64,000 nucleotides of DNA from Streptomyces alboflavus (GCF_000716675.1 NZ_JNXT01000017.1:124001-188000); one strand, 5' to 3'; shown: positions 7,891 through 16,336, counted from the stretch's first letter. Made by a program: numbers and translations. Notes: generated by a model not told the origin, from the letters alone.

Positions 7891-9002
7891 CCACCCCACC
7901 GCTTCAGAGCCTGGGACCACTTCGCCATCGAGACCACCTGGCCCACGAGGTGCCACCGGTGAGCATCACCACGACCCACCGCAACTTGATCATCGGCGGT
8001 GCTGCCCTGGTCGCCGCAGTCGCCATGGCAGCCTCCGCCGACACCCTCGCCGCCCTCGGCCGCGCTGTGGGCTGGGGATACGTGCTCTCCTGGGCCCTTC
8101 CCGTCAGCGTCGACGTTTTGGCCTTGGTCGCCGGCCTTGCCTGGATCGCTGCGGGTACCGGCCGCAGCCTCGGCCGCGTCCTGACCCTCCTCACCGTCGC
8201 CGTCTCTGTCCTGCTCAACGCCTTGGGCCACCTCGTATCGACCGGGCACCTCACCGCCAGCCCGTACCTGGTGATCGGCGTCTCGGCCGTGCCTCCACTC
8301 GCCGCAGCACTCGCCGTGCACCTCGGTGCCACCGTCACCACCGACCGCACCGCGCCCTCGACGGACCACGACCGAGTGGACCACGGCGACGAACGAGCGA
8401 ACCAGACCGGTCCTAAGAATGCGGGCCAGGACGCCGGGGCAGACCAGCTGCCGGACCACGAGCACGGGCGGACCGCGGACCAACCGCCCTCCCCTGCCCG
8501 CGCCGACGACGAGCACGGACCCGCCCAGGAGCATGGTCCGGTGAGCGCGGACCAGGGCGCCCCGGCGGACCAGATGCCGGACCGCGAGCACCCGCAGACC
8601 GCAGACCACGACACGCGGACCACGGACCAACCAGCCGACTCCGCCCCTGCGGACCGCGGGCGGACCACGTACGCGGACCGGCCGATGGGTCTGGTCCGAT
8701 GAGCGCGGACCAGGACGCCCCGGCGGACCAGATGCCGGACCGCGAGCACCCGCAGACCGCAGACCACGACACGCGGACCACGGACCAACCAGCCGACTCC
8801 GCCCCTGCGGACCGAAGCGAAGGTCGAGGTCGCCCGCAAAGCCGCCCTCGAAGAAGGCCGGATGACCCGCCGGGCCATTCGACCGCACCTGCGCAACGCC
8901 AACATCACCGTCAGCAACGAGCTGTTCAGCGACCTCCAGGCCGCCCTGTACGCGGACCCGACGCTCGCCCACCTGCCCCGAGACACGAGGAGAGCCCGAT
9001 GA
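7887..9002 (+). pseudogene. DUF2637 membrane protein, interrupted by an in-frame stop near a tandem duplication
   Basis: The N-terminus has four hydrophobic helices (about residues 32-155: IIGGAALVAAVAMAAS, YVLSWALPVSVDVLALVAGLAWIA, VLTLLTVAVSVLLNALGHLV, YLVIGVSAVPPLAAALAVHLGA) matching DUF2637. A long Asp/Pro/Gln-rich region follows and translation stops at TGA 8700-8702. The same frame reopens downstream with a plausible C-terminal domain (TEAKVEVARKAALEEGRMTRR...LAHLPRDT), ending at TGA 9000-9002, which overlaps the next ATG. The 158-bp-period duplication at 8537-8814 breaks the reading phase. If only 7887-8702 is made, the protein lacks its C-terminal domain. Confidence 0.6.
8537..8814. 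repeat. Near-perfect 120-bp direct repeat, period 158 bp
   Basis: Bases 8537-8656 and 8695-8814 differ at only about two positions (GTG/ATG at 8541/8699 and GGG/GGA soon after). A third, diverged copy lies at about 8430-8530. The unit is rich in GGACCA-type short repeats encoding Ala-Asp-Gln. Since 158 is not a multiple of three, gain or loss of a unit changes the reading frame of the DUF2637 gene. Confidence 0.85.
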
Positions 9003-9190
9003 AGACCTGCGAGCGCTTCGAGCGCATCAAGAGCGGCTACGAGCGGGACTTCACCTACCTGCGCAACCACTCCCAGCGCAGCGCGGGAACGAAGGCGGCG
9101 AAGACGAGCGCGACCAACGCCCTCGCCGTGAAGTCCCGCATGGCCAAAGCCCTCGGCCGGCACTTCAACAGCTGCCCGATATGCGGATGA
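8999..9190 (+). CDS. Small basic protein ending in CPICG
   Basis: 63 residues from ATG 8999, with GAGGAG just upstream and its start overlapping the DUF2637 stop (ATGA). Basic and helical (MKTCERFERIKSGYERDFTYL, then KSRMAKALGRHF), ending in a CPICG half zinc knuckle. This is a family of small hypothetical proteins in such replication modules; function unknown. Confidence 0.55.
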   Translation: MKTCERFERIKSGYERDFTYLRNHSQRSAGTKAAKTSATNALAVKSRMAKALGRHFNSCPICG

Positions 9191-9280
9191 TCAGGCGATA
9201 ACCGCAGGTCAAACGCCCTATCCCTCGACGCGGTGGCCCGGCCCGGTGCCGGCCACCGCCCCGGCCCTGGAGGACCCGCC

Positions 9281-9517
9281 ATCCGCTCCCGCCACTCCCG
9301 TACGTCGATCCCGACCGCAGCCGAAGCGAGTGCCTGGGCGGAAGTCCTGGTCCGCCGCCGTCTCCTGCACGCCGCCGTCCTGGCCCCGAGCGGGCAGTGG
9401 CTGGTGCAGAGCACGCCCGAGGCGCCCGTGCGCGTTCTGGACGGGCGCGTCGCCATGGTCGATCTCGCCGCCCAGATCCAGCACCACACCCGCACCACGA
9501 GGAACCGCACCCGATGA
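9281..9517 (+). CDS. Small hypothetical protein upstream of mobC
   Basis: Reads AEVLVRRRLLHAAVLAPSGQ...VRVLDGRVAMVDLAAQI and ends NRTR; its TGA overlaps the mobC ATG (ATGA at 9514-9517). A clear ribosome site, GGAGG at 9269-9273, is followed after seven bases by ATC 9281, not a canonical start. The frame also has GTG 9233, without a ribosome site. I give the ribosome-site-based start with reserve. No family recognised. Confidence 0.45.
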   Translation: MRSRHSRTSIPTAAEASAWAEVLVRRRLLHAAVLAPSGQWLVQSTPEAPVRVLDGRVAMVDLAAQIQHHTRTTRNRTR

Positions 9518-10131
9518 CACACTCGAACAACACGCCGCCCCACTCCCCCAACGAGTCGGTGCCCAACTCCCTTTCGCGGGGAGCAAGTTGTAGGTTCGGA
9601 CACTCCCCCGCGGGGGGAGTGTCCGAACCAGTCCCCGCCCCAGGGGTGGCGGGGCCCGACCAGCGCCAGGAGGCGCAGGTCGGGAGGGCTGCGACCGAGG
9701 GCGGATCGCAGCCAGGGCCCGCCCGTTCCGGGCGGTCCAAGGGGAAGTCACGCCCGCGCGACAAGAAGCAGCGCCGCGCCCACAGCGTCCGCCTCAACGA
9801 AACCGAGCACGCTCTCATCCAAAGGGGTGCAGACGCCGTCGGCATGAGCACGGCGGGCTTCCTCGCGTACTCCGGCCTGGCCATGTCCCGCGATCAGTCG
9901 CGCACCGCCGTGGCCATTGCCACCGAACGCGATGTGCTCACTGAGCTGTTCGCCGCGCGCCGGCAGCTCGGCTGGGCCGGCAGCAACCTCAACCAAGTCG
10001 CCAAGGCCCTCAACTCTGGTGGCGAGGTTCCTCACCTGGCGGCGGTCATCGCAGACATTCAGCGGGCGGCCAGGTCGGTGCAGGTTGCCGCTGACCGGGT
10101 CGCCAACCGGCAAGCAGGTGAGGCGGCTTGA
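9514..10131 (+). CDS. mobC: MobC-like relaxosome accessory protein
   Basis: 205 residues. The N-terminal 75 are low complexity and overlap a hairpin cluster at the DNA level. From about residue 85 (KKQRRAHSVRLNETEHALIQRGADAVGMSTAGFLAYSGL) it has the ribbon-helix-helix and helical pattern of MobC, followed by ARRQLGWAGSNLNQVAKALN, the typical MobC core. It would bind oriT and help the relaxase melt the nick region. Overlaps the relaxase start by TTGA. The true N-terminus could be further downstream, leaving the hairpins as oriT. Confidence 0.78.
   Translation: MTHSNNTPPHSPNESVPNSLSRGASCRFGHSPAGGVSEPVPAPGVAGPDQRQEAQVGRAATEGGSQPGPARSGRSKGKSRPRDKKQRRAHSVRLNETEHALIQRGADAVGMSTAGFLAYSGLAMSRDQSRTAVAIATERDVLTELFAARRQLGWAGSNLNQVAKALNSGGEVPHLAAVIADIQRAARSVQVAADRVANRQAGEAA
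9567..9654. other. Hairpin cluster, candidate origin of transfer (oriT)
   Basis: Three inverted repeats follow one another: CTCCC/GGGAG (9567-9583); a perfect 17-bp pair, GGTTCGGACACTCCCCC at 9593-9609 and its complement at 9613-9629, with a 3-base centre; and CCCCGCC/GGCGGGG (9633-9654). They lie in the non-conserved N-terminal part of mobC, immediately before the relaxase. Position and structure fit an oriT. The nick site is not identified. Confidence 0.5.
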
Positions 10132-11840
10132 TCCCCAAGGTGCACAAGCAAGGCAGCGACACCCACGGGCTGCTCAAGTACCTCTACGGCAAGGGCACGC
10201 GCGAGGAGCACATCGACCCGCACCTGGTCGCCTCCTTCGACGGCATGGCTCCCGACCCCGGCCGTGACCCGGGCGCGACGAAGCGAGACCTCCAGCAGCT
10301 CCTCGACCAGCCCTTGCAGCTCCTCAACCCCGACCAGCGCCCCGAGAAGCACGTGTGGCATCTGTCCGTACGCAACGCCGTCGAGGACCGCATCCTGTCC
10401 GATGAGGAGTGGGGGCAGATCGCGCGCCGCATGGTGGCCGCGACCGGCATCGATCCCGGCGACGGGGCGGGCTGCCGCTGGGCGGCCGTCCGGCACGCCG
10501 ATGACCACATCCACATCATCGCGACCCTCGTACGCGAGGACGGCCGCCGTCCCGATCACCATTTCTCCGGCAAACGCGCCCAGGCTGAGGCCCGGCTCCT
10601 TGAGGTCGAATACGACTTGCAGCGGGTCAATCCTGGGGACGGCACCGCCGCGAAGAGGCCCACCAGCGCCGAGCGCCACAAGGCCGAACGCCAAGGCCGT
10701 GAGCAGACCGCTCGCGAGGAGCTGCGCGAGACCGTCCGCCGGGCCGTGGCCGGCGCCACTAGCGATGAGGAGTTCTTCGACCGGCTGGCCGCCGCCGGGC
10801 TGCTCGTCCGCAAGCGCCTCGCGCCCTCCGGTGACCTGCTCGGCTACAAGGTCGCGCTGGCTGACGACCACAACAGGGACGGTGAGCCAGTGTTCTATCC
10901 CGGCTCCAAACTCGCCCCCGACCTCTCCCTGCCCCGTATCCGCGAACGCTGGTTGGCCGCCCAGCACGACGTCGCCGCCGGGCCGGACGATCGCGCCAGC
11001 GCGCCGAGCGGTCCGGCACGGGCACGGCGCCGTGCGGCAGCCGCTGCCTGGCAGGCAATCCTGATCATCGACCACGGCGACGACCGTCAGGCCGCAGCCC
11101 ACATCGCGGCGGCCGGCGAGGTCCTCGACGCCCTCACCAAAACCTCCGCCGCCCACACCCGCAAGCAACTCAGTGAAGCGGCACGGGCTTTCGAGCGCGC
11201 CTCACGCTCCCACGTACGAGCCGAGCGCGGGCACGACCGCGCCCTGCGCCAGGCCGCCCGCGACCTCATCTACGGCGGACCTGCCCAGGGCCGAGGCGAG
11301 GACGGCGCCACCACCGCCATGGTGATCGACATGGTCGCCTTCCTGGTCATCGCCGCAGCTCACTGGCACGGCAAGAAGAACCACGCCCAGCAGGCCGCTG
11401 CCGCCCGCCAGGCCGCCGAACACCTGCGCGCCGCCTACCAGTCCGCCGCCCAGCATCCGATGGCCGTGCTGCGCCACCGTGGCCGCCGTCTCTCCCAACC
11501 GCTCCAGCGCCGCCAGGCGGCCCACCTTCGCCAGGCGGTGCCGGAGCTGGCCGAGCAGATCCTCGCCGAGCCCGGCTGGCACGCGCTCGCCGCCACCCTC
11601 GCCGACGCCGAAGCCGCCGGCCATGAGCCCGCCGCCCTGCTCGCCGAGGCCGTCGCCCGCCGCGAACTCGACACCGCCGAGTCGGTCAGCGATGTCCTGG
11701 TCTGGCGGCTGCGCCGCCTGGCCGACCTGCCCGCCGACGCCTCCGCCATGCCCGAGGTCGGCACGACCACGCCGCAGAGCGCCGGGCGGCCGAAGCGGCC
11801 CTCCACCGGGCGCAACAACCGGCCCAGGAAGGCGAGATGA
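10128..11840 (+). CDS. MOBP-type conjugative relaxase
   Basis: 570 residues; the N-terminal relaxase domain opens MIPKVHKQGSDTHGLLKYLYG and carries the metal-binding histidine triad in HADDHIHII (H123, H127, H129), preceded by CRWAAVR. The catalytic tyrosine should be near Y18/Y20 (LLKYLYG). It nicks oriT and stays covalently bound to the transferred strand. The remaining 350 residues are Ala/Arg-rich and helical. TTG 10128 overlaps the mobC stop and matches the family N-terminus. A paralogue lacking the histidines is at 58469-59371. Confidence 0.87.
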   Translation: MIPKVHKQGSDTHGLLKYLYGKGTREEHIDPHLVASFDGMAPDPGRDPGATKRDLQQLLDQPLQLLNPDQRPEKHVWHLSVRNAVEDRILSDEEWGQIARRMVAATGIDPGDGAGCRWAAVRHADDHIHIIATLVREDGRRPDHHFSGKRAQAEARLLEVEYDLQRVNPGDGTAAKRPTSAERHKAERQGREQTAREELRETVRRAVAGATSDEEFFDRLAAAGLLVRKRLAPSGDLLGYKVALADDHNRDGEPVFYPGSKLAPDLSLPRIRERWLAAQHDVAAGPDDRASAPSGPARARRRAAAAAWQAILIIDHGDDRQAAAHIAAAGEVLDALTKTSAAHTRKQLSEAARAFERASRSHVRAERGHDRALRQAARDLIYGGPAQGRGEDGATTAMVIDMVAFLVIAAAHWHGKKNHAQQAAAARQAAEHLRAAYQSAAQHPMAVLRHRGRRLSQPLQRRQAAHLRQAVPELAEQILAEPGWHALAATLADAEAAGHEPAALLAEAVARRELDTAESVSDVLVWRLRRLADLPADASAMPEVGTTTPQSAGRPKRPSTGRNNRPRKAR

Positions 11841-11920
11841 TTCCTGAATCCGCAAGTTGCAGCAGGTCAGGGGCTTGGGGCACTCTCCGTGTGGCCGATG
11901 AACGACGAAGAGGGGGACGA

Positions 11921-12364
11921 ATGTTTCGACGACGCGCGGACCGCGAGTTCCGTGACGCCCAGCTCGCCGGCCAGGCGATGCTGCAGATGCACGCGACCTG
12001 GCAGGCGCCCGACTTCGCCAGCCCGGCCGCCGAGCCGGCGCCGCCCGCCCAGGGCATCGGGGAGGTGCCCGACTTCCCGCCGCCGGACCTTCGTGTGCCC
12101 TCCCGCCACGAGGTCGAGGGCCTGATGATGCGCTGGGAGCAGCCGCTCGTCATCGACGGCGAGGTACGCGAGTGCCCGCAGTGCGGCGCGTACCGGGACT
12201 GGATCGTCTTCAGCATGCGCGACGACACGATCTGGCTGCGCTGCCGCGCCGGCCACAACACCGCCGAGCCGCGCCTGGACCCGGCCTGGTACAACCGCAA
12301 CTCCGGTCCGGTGGACCACTTCCACCCCACGCTGGACGACGGCCTGCGCCATCTGGGCCACTGA
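11921..12364 (+). CDS. Hypothetical protein with CPQCG zinc-knuckle
   Basis: 147 residues from ATG 11921, chosen because AGGGGG precedes it; a longer frame from 11837 overlaps the relaxase stop but its first 28 residues look non-coding. The middle has a CPQCGAYRDWIVF motif with a later RCRAGHN, a possible four-ligand zinc ribbon, then WYNRNSGPVDHFHPTLDDGL. Unknown family; conserved-looking partner at the end of the mobilisation operon. Confidence 0.55.
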   Translation: MFRRRADREFRDAQLAGQAMLQMHATWQAPDFASPAAEPAPPAQGIGEVPDFPPPDLRVPSRHEVEGLMMRWEQPLVIDGEVRECPQCGAYRDWIVFSMRDDTIWLRCRAGHNTAEPRLDPAWYNRNSGPVDHFHPTLDDGLRHLGH

Positions 12365-12448
12365 CCCCGCAACCCCTCCCCCGCCGGCAGCGGATCGCGT
12401 GTCGGCCCAAGTCAGACCTTCCGCGCCGTACATCAAAAGGGGTTCCGC

Positions 12449-13141
12449 ATGCGTCGCCACACCACGACCGCTCTCGTCCTGACCACCCTCGCCCCACTCG
12501 CCCTCACAGGCTGCTCCGACGACAGCCACGGCTCCTCGGGGACTTCGCCTGCGGCGGCCTCCTCGTCCCGCGGTGGAAGCTACGCCGCCGGGGCCACGCC
12601 GCTGTCCTCGGCCGCGTTGAGCAAGCGGCTCCTGACGGAGCAGGACCTGGGCGAGGGCTACGTACGCAAGGCGGAGCGCGCCCAGCACAATGACGACGTC
12701 ACGGTGATCGGCTGCCCCGCGCTGGCCAAGCTCGGCGGGGACGCGGCGACCGGCGGAAGCCTCGACTTCCCGCGCAAGGCGAAGGCCGCGTTCACGTACG
12801 GCGCTGGTGGCACCTCCGAGGTGAGCGAGGAGCTCTACAGCGACACCGCGCCCAAGCTGTCCGACGGCGTCGGCCACATCTTCAACGCGATGGCCTCCTG
12901 CCCGAAGTACCAGGTCGTCTCGGGCAGCACCGCCATCGACATGACCACCCAGGCCACCACCGCTCCCCAGCTCGGCGAGGAGCAGTGGAGCCAGCTGCTC
13001 ACCTACTCCGCCGGCGGACAGCGCAGCGTCGTCAAGCAGACGGCGATCCGCACCGGCACCGTGGTGGTCATCGTCGCCGGTTCCCCGGCCCTCGTCGATG
13101 CCCACCTGGACAAGGCGCTCGCCAAGATCCAGTCCCGCTAA
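12449..13141 (+). CDS. Secreted lipoprotein with sensor-like domain
   Basis: 230 residues with a lipoprotein signal peptide: Arg-rich start, hydrophobic core and lipobox LTGC (cysteine at residue 21). A Ser-rich linker is followed by a domain (LLTEQDLGEGYV, GCPALAKLGG, ASCPKYQV) resembling the extracellular sensor domains of actinobacterial PknH-like proteins and related lipoproteins. AAAAGGGG precedes ATG 12449. It is followed by a strong bidirectional terminator. Exact role unknown. Confidence 0.6.
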   Translation: MRRHTTTALVLTTLAPLALTGCSDDSHGSSGTSPAAASSSRGGSYAAGATPLSSAALSKRLLTEQDLGEGYVRKAERAQHNDDVTVIGCPALAKLGGDAATGGSLDFPRKAKAAFTYGAGGTSEVSEELYSDTAPKLSDGVGHIFNAMASCPKYQVVSGSTAIDMTTQATTAPQLGEEQWSQLLTYSAGGQRSVVKQTAIRTGTVVVIVAGSPALVDAHLDKALAKIQSR

Positions 13142-13158
13142 GCCCCGCCTCCGAGGAC

Positions 13159-13195
13159 GGTGCCCCGGCCGCTGCCCAGCAGCGACCGGGGCACC
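13159..13195. terminator. Strong hairpin between convergent genes
   Basis: GGTGCCCCGG (13159-13168) pairs with CCGGGGCACC (13186-13195), with an inner CGCTG/CAGCG stem and a CCCAG loop. It lies just after the lipoprotein stop and just after the stop of the opposing gene, so it can end transcription from both sides. Confidence 0.75.
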
Positions 13196-13214
13196 GCCGT
13201 ATCGCCATCTGCCG

Positions 13215-14228
13215 CTAGCAACGCACGCACCCCACGAGGTGGTTCACGGTCTCTTCTCCATCGGTCACGTCGTACAGCACCACCACGCGGGTGGGGATCG
13301 GCTGCTCCGGCGGGCGCAGAGGGTCCGCCTCCAGCAAACCGAGCACGCGCTCCGGAAGCGCCCGGAGTACCGGCTCGCGGACCTCTCCGTCCGTCGCATC
13401 ACCGAGCCAGGACCCGACGCTGACCTCGGGCGTCCCTCCGCAGGCGTGACTCGGGGAAGCGAAATCGCCACGGTCGACGCTCTGCAGCGTCGCCCATCCG
13501 GAGCGCTCCATGCCCTCGGCCCGACGCTGGATGGCCTTCAGCATGCCGGTGCCACGAGGGCCTCGCGCACCGGACTTGCCCTTCAGATCGCACAGCACCT
13601 GATTCCACGGCGCAGACATCTCCCTGAGCTGCACATGGGAAATCCAGCGACTGACGCCGAGAGCCTGGCCGAAGAGTTGCGCCTGAACGTGGTGGGCTGA
13701 GAGGAGCGAGCAGCCGTAGTGCGAAAGGTCAGGGGCCGTATGCCCGCACAGCATCTGCGCCGCGTCCTTTCGGATCGCCCACGCCTCGTGGTTGTACAGG
13801 AGATACACCGGAATGCATCCAGCCACCAGCGCGTCGTGAATGAGCAGGTCGCACTGGAACGCGTCACGCTCCTTCAACCAGTAGCGGAACCCGTATTGCC
13901 CTTCTTTGGACTCCCTCTTGGCCTGGATCCGAAACCCCAGTCCGTGAGACCGGTTGTGAATCCACAGTTCCCAGTCCGCCCCGTTGAAACTCTCCTGCTC
14001 CTTGTTGAACTGGATGACTTTGACGCGACTGCCCATGGCCTGACGCAGATGACGGACATGGACGTCCGTGAAGGTCTCTTCGCCGGGCGGCGGAGAATGT
14101 GGTCCGTAGCCGTCACCGAGCCAGTGGTAGGTGTCGGAAGCCATCCATTTCAGAAGGCCGCACAGCGACGGACGCGATCCGGGCCAGACGGTCTGCTCAC
14201 GAGGGTCAGGACGGAGCGACATGATCAT
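13215..14228 (-). CDS. DUF6615-like protein with nuclease-type core
   Basis: 337 residues. The segment FNGADWELWI...GLGFRIQAKRESKEG (about residues 75-110) resembles DUF6615, in which an Asp in G-A-D-W and a Q-A-K motif follow each other as in PD-(D/E)XK-fold nucleases. The rest includes YWLKERDAFQCDLLIHDAL and a 'Leu-Leu-Tyr-Asn' strand (PVYLLYNHEAWA). ATG 14228 and 14222 are both possible, with a weak ribosome site. Base composition looks less GC-rich than the neighbours, suggesting separate acquisition. It could be a cargo defence or nuclease gene; activity is not shown. Confidence 0.5.
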   Translation of the reverse strand: MIMSLRPDPREQTVWPGSRPSLCGLLKWMASDTYHWLGDGYGPHSPPPGEETFTDVHVRHLRQAMGSRVKVIQFNKEQESFNGADWELWIHNRSHGLGFRIQAKRESKEGQYGFRYWLKERDAFQCDLLIHDALVAGCIPVYLLYNHEAWAIRKDAAQMLCGHTAPDLSHYGCSLLSAHHVQAQLFGQALGVSRWISHVQLREMSAPWNQVLCDLKGKSGARGPRGTGMLKAIQRRAEGMERSGWATLQSVDRGDFASPSHACGGTPEVSVGSWLGDATDGEVREPVLRALPERVLGLLEADPLRPPEQPIPTRVVVLYDVTDGEETVNHLVGCVRC

Positions 14229-14291
14229 GGGCTCATCAGATCACCGCTTCCCTCGGGTTCCAAGGGCCAATATCACTGCGCGTACGACAAA

Positions 14292-14320
14292 AGCCCGGCG
14301 GGCCAAGGGCCTGCCGGGCT
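14292..14320 (-). terminator. Hairpin downstream of the zinc-ribbon protein gene
   Basis: AGCCCGGC (14292-14299) and GCCGGGCT (14313-14320) are exact inverted repeats, located 30 bp past the minus-strand stop at 14350. It is a likely terminator for the minus-strand operon arriving from the right and separates it from the DUF6615-like gene. Confidence 0.6.
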
Positions 14321-14349
14321 ACGGGGTGGGTCAACGCCTGCTCTGACGC

Positions 14350-15237
14350 TTACAGTTCACGCGTCGGCCTTGCCGGTCCGGGGCGCTCCACGGCGACCAG
14401 GCGCTCACGGCGCAGGCGGACCTCGCAGAGGCGGTCCTCGCCGGTGAGGTAGACAAGCAGTTCGGTGGGCCCGGCGGTGCCGCGGCCGAGGACCTCCGCC
14501 ACATGGTGGCGCTGGGCGCACCCGGAGAGGGTGTAGGCGTCGCCGGGTTCCAGCGCGGCGGCCGTGTCGTCGAGCACGTCCCGTGTCCGGTCCTGCCAGC
14601 CTGCCGTCTCCTCCCGCAAGCGGGGCAGGGTCTGGATCTGTCGCAGCACCTCGGTCTCCTCCCAACGGTGTCGGCAGGGCGCGCACGACTGGGCCCCGGG
14701 GTTGGGACGATCCAGCGGCTGTCCGCAGTACGCCGTGCCGGTGGCCGCGTCGCGGTGATGGCCGGTGACGAGGTTGCCGCGGCCCTTGGGGGCCCACAGC
14801 AGAGCGTCGTCGACATGGCACGGCTCTGCGTCGGGCAGCGCCAGCTGGCCGACGGTGTTGTGGAAGCGGTCAAGAGCGGCGTGGAGCCCGGTGCAGTTGG
14901 CGCACACGCGTCGCGCGGTGGACGACCGGTCATCCAGCGACTTGCCGCAGTAGCCGAGCAGGTGCCCGGGGATCGGCCGGTGCGCGGCGGCGCTCTTGCC
15001 CGCGCCTGCGGCAGGGCGGAAGTCCGGCTCGCCGCCGGGGTGCGGCGCCGTGGTGAGGATGAGCCAGGCGCGCGTACAGCTCTGGCACAGGGTGTGCGCC
15101 GTGTTCTCGCCGATGGGCTGAAGGTCGGGCGAGTGCGTGGCGCACACGGTCAGCGGCTGGGCGCCATTGAGCAGGGCGCCGTAGTGGGCGGTGCCGTTCG
15201 TACGGCCGATGGCGAGCCGGATCAGCGGCAGGGACAA
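14350..15237 (-). CDS. Cysteine-rich hypothetical protein with repeated zinc knuckles
   Basis: 295 residues starting at TTG 15237, with GGAGG four bases upstream. Three copies of a knuckle-like pattern are visible: VCATHS...LCQSCTRAW, GYCGKSL...VCANCTGLH, AYCGQPL...SCAPCRHRW. The second and third each pair a Y-C-G with a downstream C-x-x-C, so two or three zinc sites are likely. It ends with a small beta-rich region (ELLVYLTGEDRLCEVRLRRERLVAVE). No family recognised; possibly nucleic-acid binding. It is the last gene of a minus-strand operon. Confidence 0.55.
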   Translation of the reverse strand: MSLPLIRLAIGRTNGTAHYGALLNGAQPLTVCATHSPDLQPIGENTAHTLCQSCTRAWLILTTAPHPGGEPDFRPAAGAGKSAAAHRPIPGHLLGYCGKSLDDRSSTARRVCANCTGLHAALDRFHNTVGQLALPDAEPCHVDDALLWAPKGRGNLVTGHHRDAATGTAYCGQPLDRPNPGAQSCAPCRHRWEETEVLRQIQTLPRLREETAGWQDRTRDVLDDTAAALEPGDAYTLSGCAQRHHVAEVLGRGTAGPTELLVYLTGEDRLCEVRLRRERLVAVERPGPARPTREL

Positions 15238-15273
15238 GGGACCTCCGTGAGGTAGGCGGCGGGGACAGGGCGG

Positions 15274-15519
15274 TCAGGCGCGTACGGCGCACAAGCCCAC
15301 TGGTGAAGAGGTGGTGAGGGCACAGTCGTCCTCACAGGGATGACCCGCGCGGGCCTGGGTGGTGTGGGCCCGTTCGTGACAGCTGATGCACCAGGCGGGC
15401 ACGGGGGCGAGGTCGCGGTTGCGGGCGAGGAAGCCGACGGAGCCGCAGCGCTCGCAGCACTGCGCGCCGGAAGCAGGGAGCGGGCTCGCGAAGGACACCT
15501 CTTCCGAAGGCTGAGGCAC
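15274..15519 (-). CDS. Small zinc-ribbon protein
   Basis: Roughly 75-81 residues containing QCCERCGSVGFLARNRDLAPVPAWCISCHERAH, a two-CxxC zinc ribbon. The start is uncertain: GTG 15519 and GTG 15498 are in frame and neither has a good ribosome site; the upstream frame overlaps the DUF317 gene and looks non-coding. Function unknown, likely a small DNA- or RNA-binding protein co-transcribed with its neighbours. Confidence 0.45.
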   Translation of the reverse strand: MPQPSEEVSFASPLPASGAQCCERCGSVGFLARNRDLAPVPAWCISCHERAHTTQARAGHPCEDDCALTTSSPVGLCAVRA

Positions 15520-15568
15520 GAACGCGGCACGCGAACGACGCGGCGCCGTTCGCGTGCCGGGCTCCGAG

Positions 15569-16255
15569 TCAGCCGCGGTGGACGATGGTGAGGCGCTTCT
15601 CCGCGCTCTGCGGCAGCCGGTGGCGTGCCACCGGGACCGGGGAGGCAAGCGAGGAAGCGAATGCGGCGACCAGCTCGTTGGGGACACTCGGGCTGAAGTT
15701 CGCGCACCACAGGTAGGGGGCGCCGAACGTGGGCTCGGCCCATGCCTGCCAGCCCATCAGGTCCTCCCGCAGGTCGGCGTCGGCGATCAGGTCCGGCAGC
15801 ATCTCGAGCGAGACGTGCGAGGCGAAGCCCGGGTCCGTGGCGGCGGTGCGGGGGCGGTCCACGTCACGGATCCAGCCCTGCGCGCTCAGCGCCGTGACCA
15901 CCGCCTCGGGCTCCTCGAAGCCGGAATCGGGCACCGTGCTGGCGTCGAGCGCGACGAGGAAGTCGTGCAGTGCCTCGTGCGGAACGCCGGTGGTGAAGTA
16001 GGCGTTCCACTGCACCAGGGCGCTGGCGGCGTCCGGGCGGGCGGAGATCTGCAAGGCCACCCGCAGGCCGCCGAGCGTGAACGGGCTGCTGGCCAGGATC
16101 CATTCGGCGCCGCGCAGCTCGTCCGGGCTCACATACAGCAGGGTGTCGCGGGCGGTCGGCCACATGCGCCAGCCAAGACCGGTCAGGGTGTCGCCGATCC
16201 GTTCGGCGAGGGCGTCGTCGTCGCCGGCCAGATGGCGCGGGGTGACCCAGTGCAC
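15569..16255 (-). CDS. DUF317 protein
   Basis: At least 228 residues with two DUF317 repeats: the first begins VTPRHLAGDDDALAERI and continues LGWRMWPTARDTLLYVSPDELRGAEWIL; the second around LSAQGWIRDVDRPRTAA...FASHVSLEMLPDL. DUF317 proteins are frequent on streptomycete mobile elements; function unknown. GTG 16255 is the first canonical start but the family normally has about 20 residues before P-R-H-L-A-G. A shifted frame upstream with GGAGG and CTG would supply a fitting start, so a one-base indel near 16258 is possible. Confidence 0.68.
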   Translation of the reverse strand: MHWVTPRHLAGDDDALAERIGDTLTGLGWRMWPTARDTLLYVSPDELRGAEWILASSPFTLGGLRVALQISARPDAASALVQWNAYFTTGVPHEALHDFLVALDASTVPDSGFEEPEAVVTALSAQGWIRDVDRPRTAATDPGFASHVSLEMLPDLIADADLREDLMGWQAWAEPTFGAPYLWCANFSPSVPNELVAAFASSLASPVPVARHRLPQSAEKRLTIVHRG

Positions 16256-16336
16256 CGGGTCCGGCGAGGCGGCGGGGTAGGAGGAGTCAGAGGGATGGTG
16301 CGGGTGCAGGGGCGCCTCCGTGGGCTCGGGGGTGGT

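Noticed and set aside
8430..8814. CRISPR or transposon-type repeat
   Set aside because: Period and sequence fit a tandem coding repeat in the DUF2637 linker; no inverted ends or target duplication.
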